From Candidatus Heimdallarchaeota archaeon AB_125 (lineage in GTDB: Archaea; Asgardarchaeota; Heimdallarchaeia; Heimdallarchaeales; Heimdallarchaeaceae), in the NCBI GenBank assembly GCA_001940755.1, contig MEHH01000179.1:1-5911 (forward strand): a DNA stretch of 5,911 bases, in the 5' to 3' direction. Positions 5,768-5,911 of this stretch are shown here, in pieces (position 1 is the first letter of the stretch; every line of letters starts with the position of its first letter). Made by a program: the position numbers and the translations under genes. The notes beneath the pieces are model-generated. The model did no database searches. It was not told where the DNA came from and worked only from the letters and a program-made list of their open reading frames with translations.

Positions 5768-5911
5768 ATGAAAAAGATGTTACTTAAAAACAAACGAGGT
5801 CAAGTTTTCTTACTACTTTCGATAACTATACTTATCTTCCTCATTATACTATCTGCAACCGTATATCAAATAACACAAAGTCACTACATTGATCCAGCAC
5901 CAAATCAGAAA
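5768..5911 (+). CDS. Pilin-like protein, third in the set (partial, N-terminus only)
   Basis: Only 48 residues lie in the window; the frame is open to the right edge. The protein starts MKKMLLKNKRGQVF and continues with a hydrophobic helix (about 13-34), so it has the same basic leader, [KR][GA]Q motif and helix as the two genes before it, with predicted cleavage after Gly11. Unlike them it has no acidic residue near +5 or +6 (Leu16, Leu17). The sequence after the helix (VYQITQ, then a Pro-rich stretch) resembles the matching part of the preceding protein (LYEVQIATQPP), suggesting a distant relationship. It begins one base after the upstream stop, with GGTG at 5758-5761 as a possible ribosome binding site. 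The size and remaining domains are unknown. Confidence 0.75.
   Translation, partial: MKKMLLKNKRGQVFLLLSITILIFLIILSATVYQITQSHYIDPAPNQK

Overview
The window is AT-rich DNA from an archaeon, most likely an Asgard archaeon (Promethearchaeota). The inference rests on the combination of a Rab/Ras-like small GTPase, a gelsolin-like protein, an archaeal ArlJ/TadB/TadC-type pilus platform, proteins with class III (prepilin-like) signal sequences, TATA-box promoters close to start codons and GGTGA-type ribosome binding sites. No rRNA or other marker is present, so the lineage within Asgard cannot be fixed from this sequence.

Layout. Bases 1-220 (minus strand) carry the N-terminal end of a family 2 glycosyltransferase of the dolichyl-phosphate mannose synthase type, running off the left edge. 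It is divergent from a 177-residue Rab-like GTPase (357-890, plus). That gene converges on, and overlaps by 4 bases, a 238-residue gelsolin-like protein (887-1603, minus) with a Lys-Pro-rich linker and an unrecognised beta-rich C-terminal domain. The 221-356 and 1604-1877 gaps hold divergent promoters and no convincing gene.

From 1878 to the right edge a tightly packed plus-strand operon continues past the window. It encodes two single-domain T2SSF membrane proteins (split ArlJ, or TadB/TadC-like), a small cytosolic coiled-coil protein, and three proteins in a row with a short basic leader, a K/R-A/G-Q motif and one hydrophobic helix. Spacers are 10, 19, 4, 4 and 1 bases, and most starts are preceded by GGTGA. 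The sensible reading is a type IV pilus-like assembly or secretion machine: the two membrane proteins form the inner-membrane platform, the three signal-bearing proteins are pilins or pilin-like surface subunits, and the coiled-coil protein is a cytosolic accessory factor. No assembly ATPase (ArlI/TadA) or prepilin peptidase is visible; they would have to lie downstream or elsewhere.

The most interesting items are this operon, with its split platform and three large pilin-like proteins; the gelsolin protein with two independently expanded Lys-Pro arrays and an unassigned C-terminal domain; and a GTPase with unusual residues at positions that control GTP hydrolysis in Ras.
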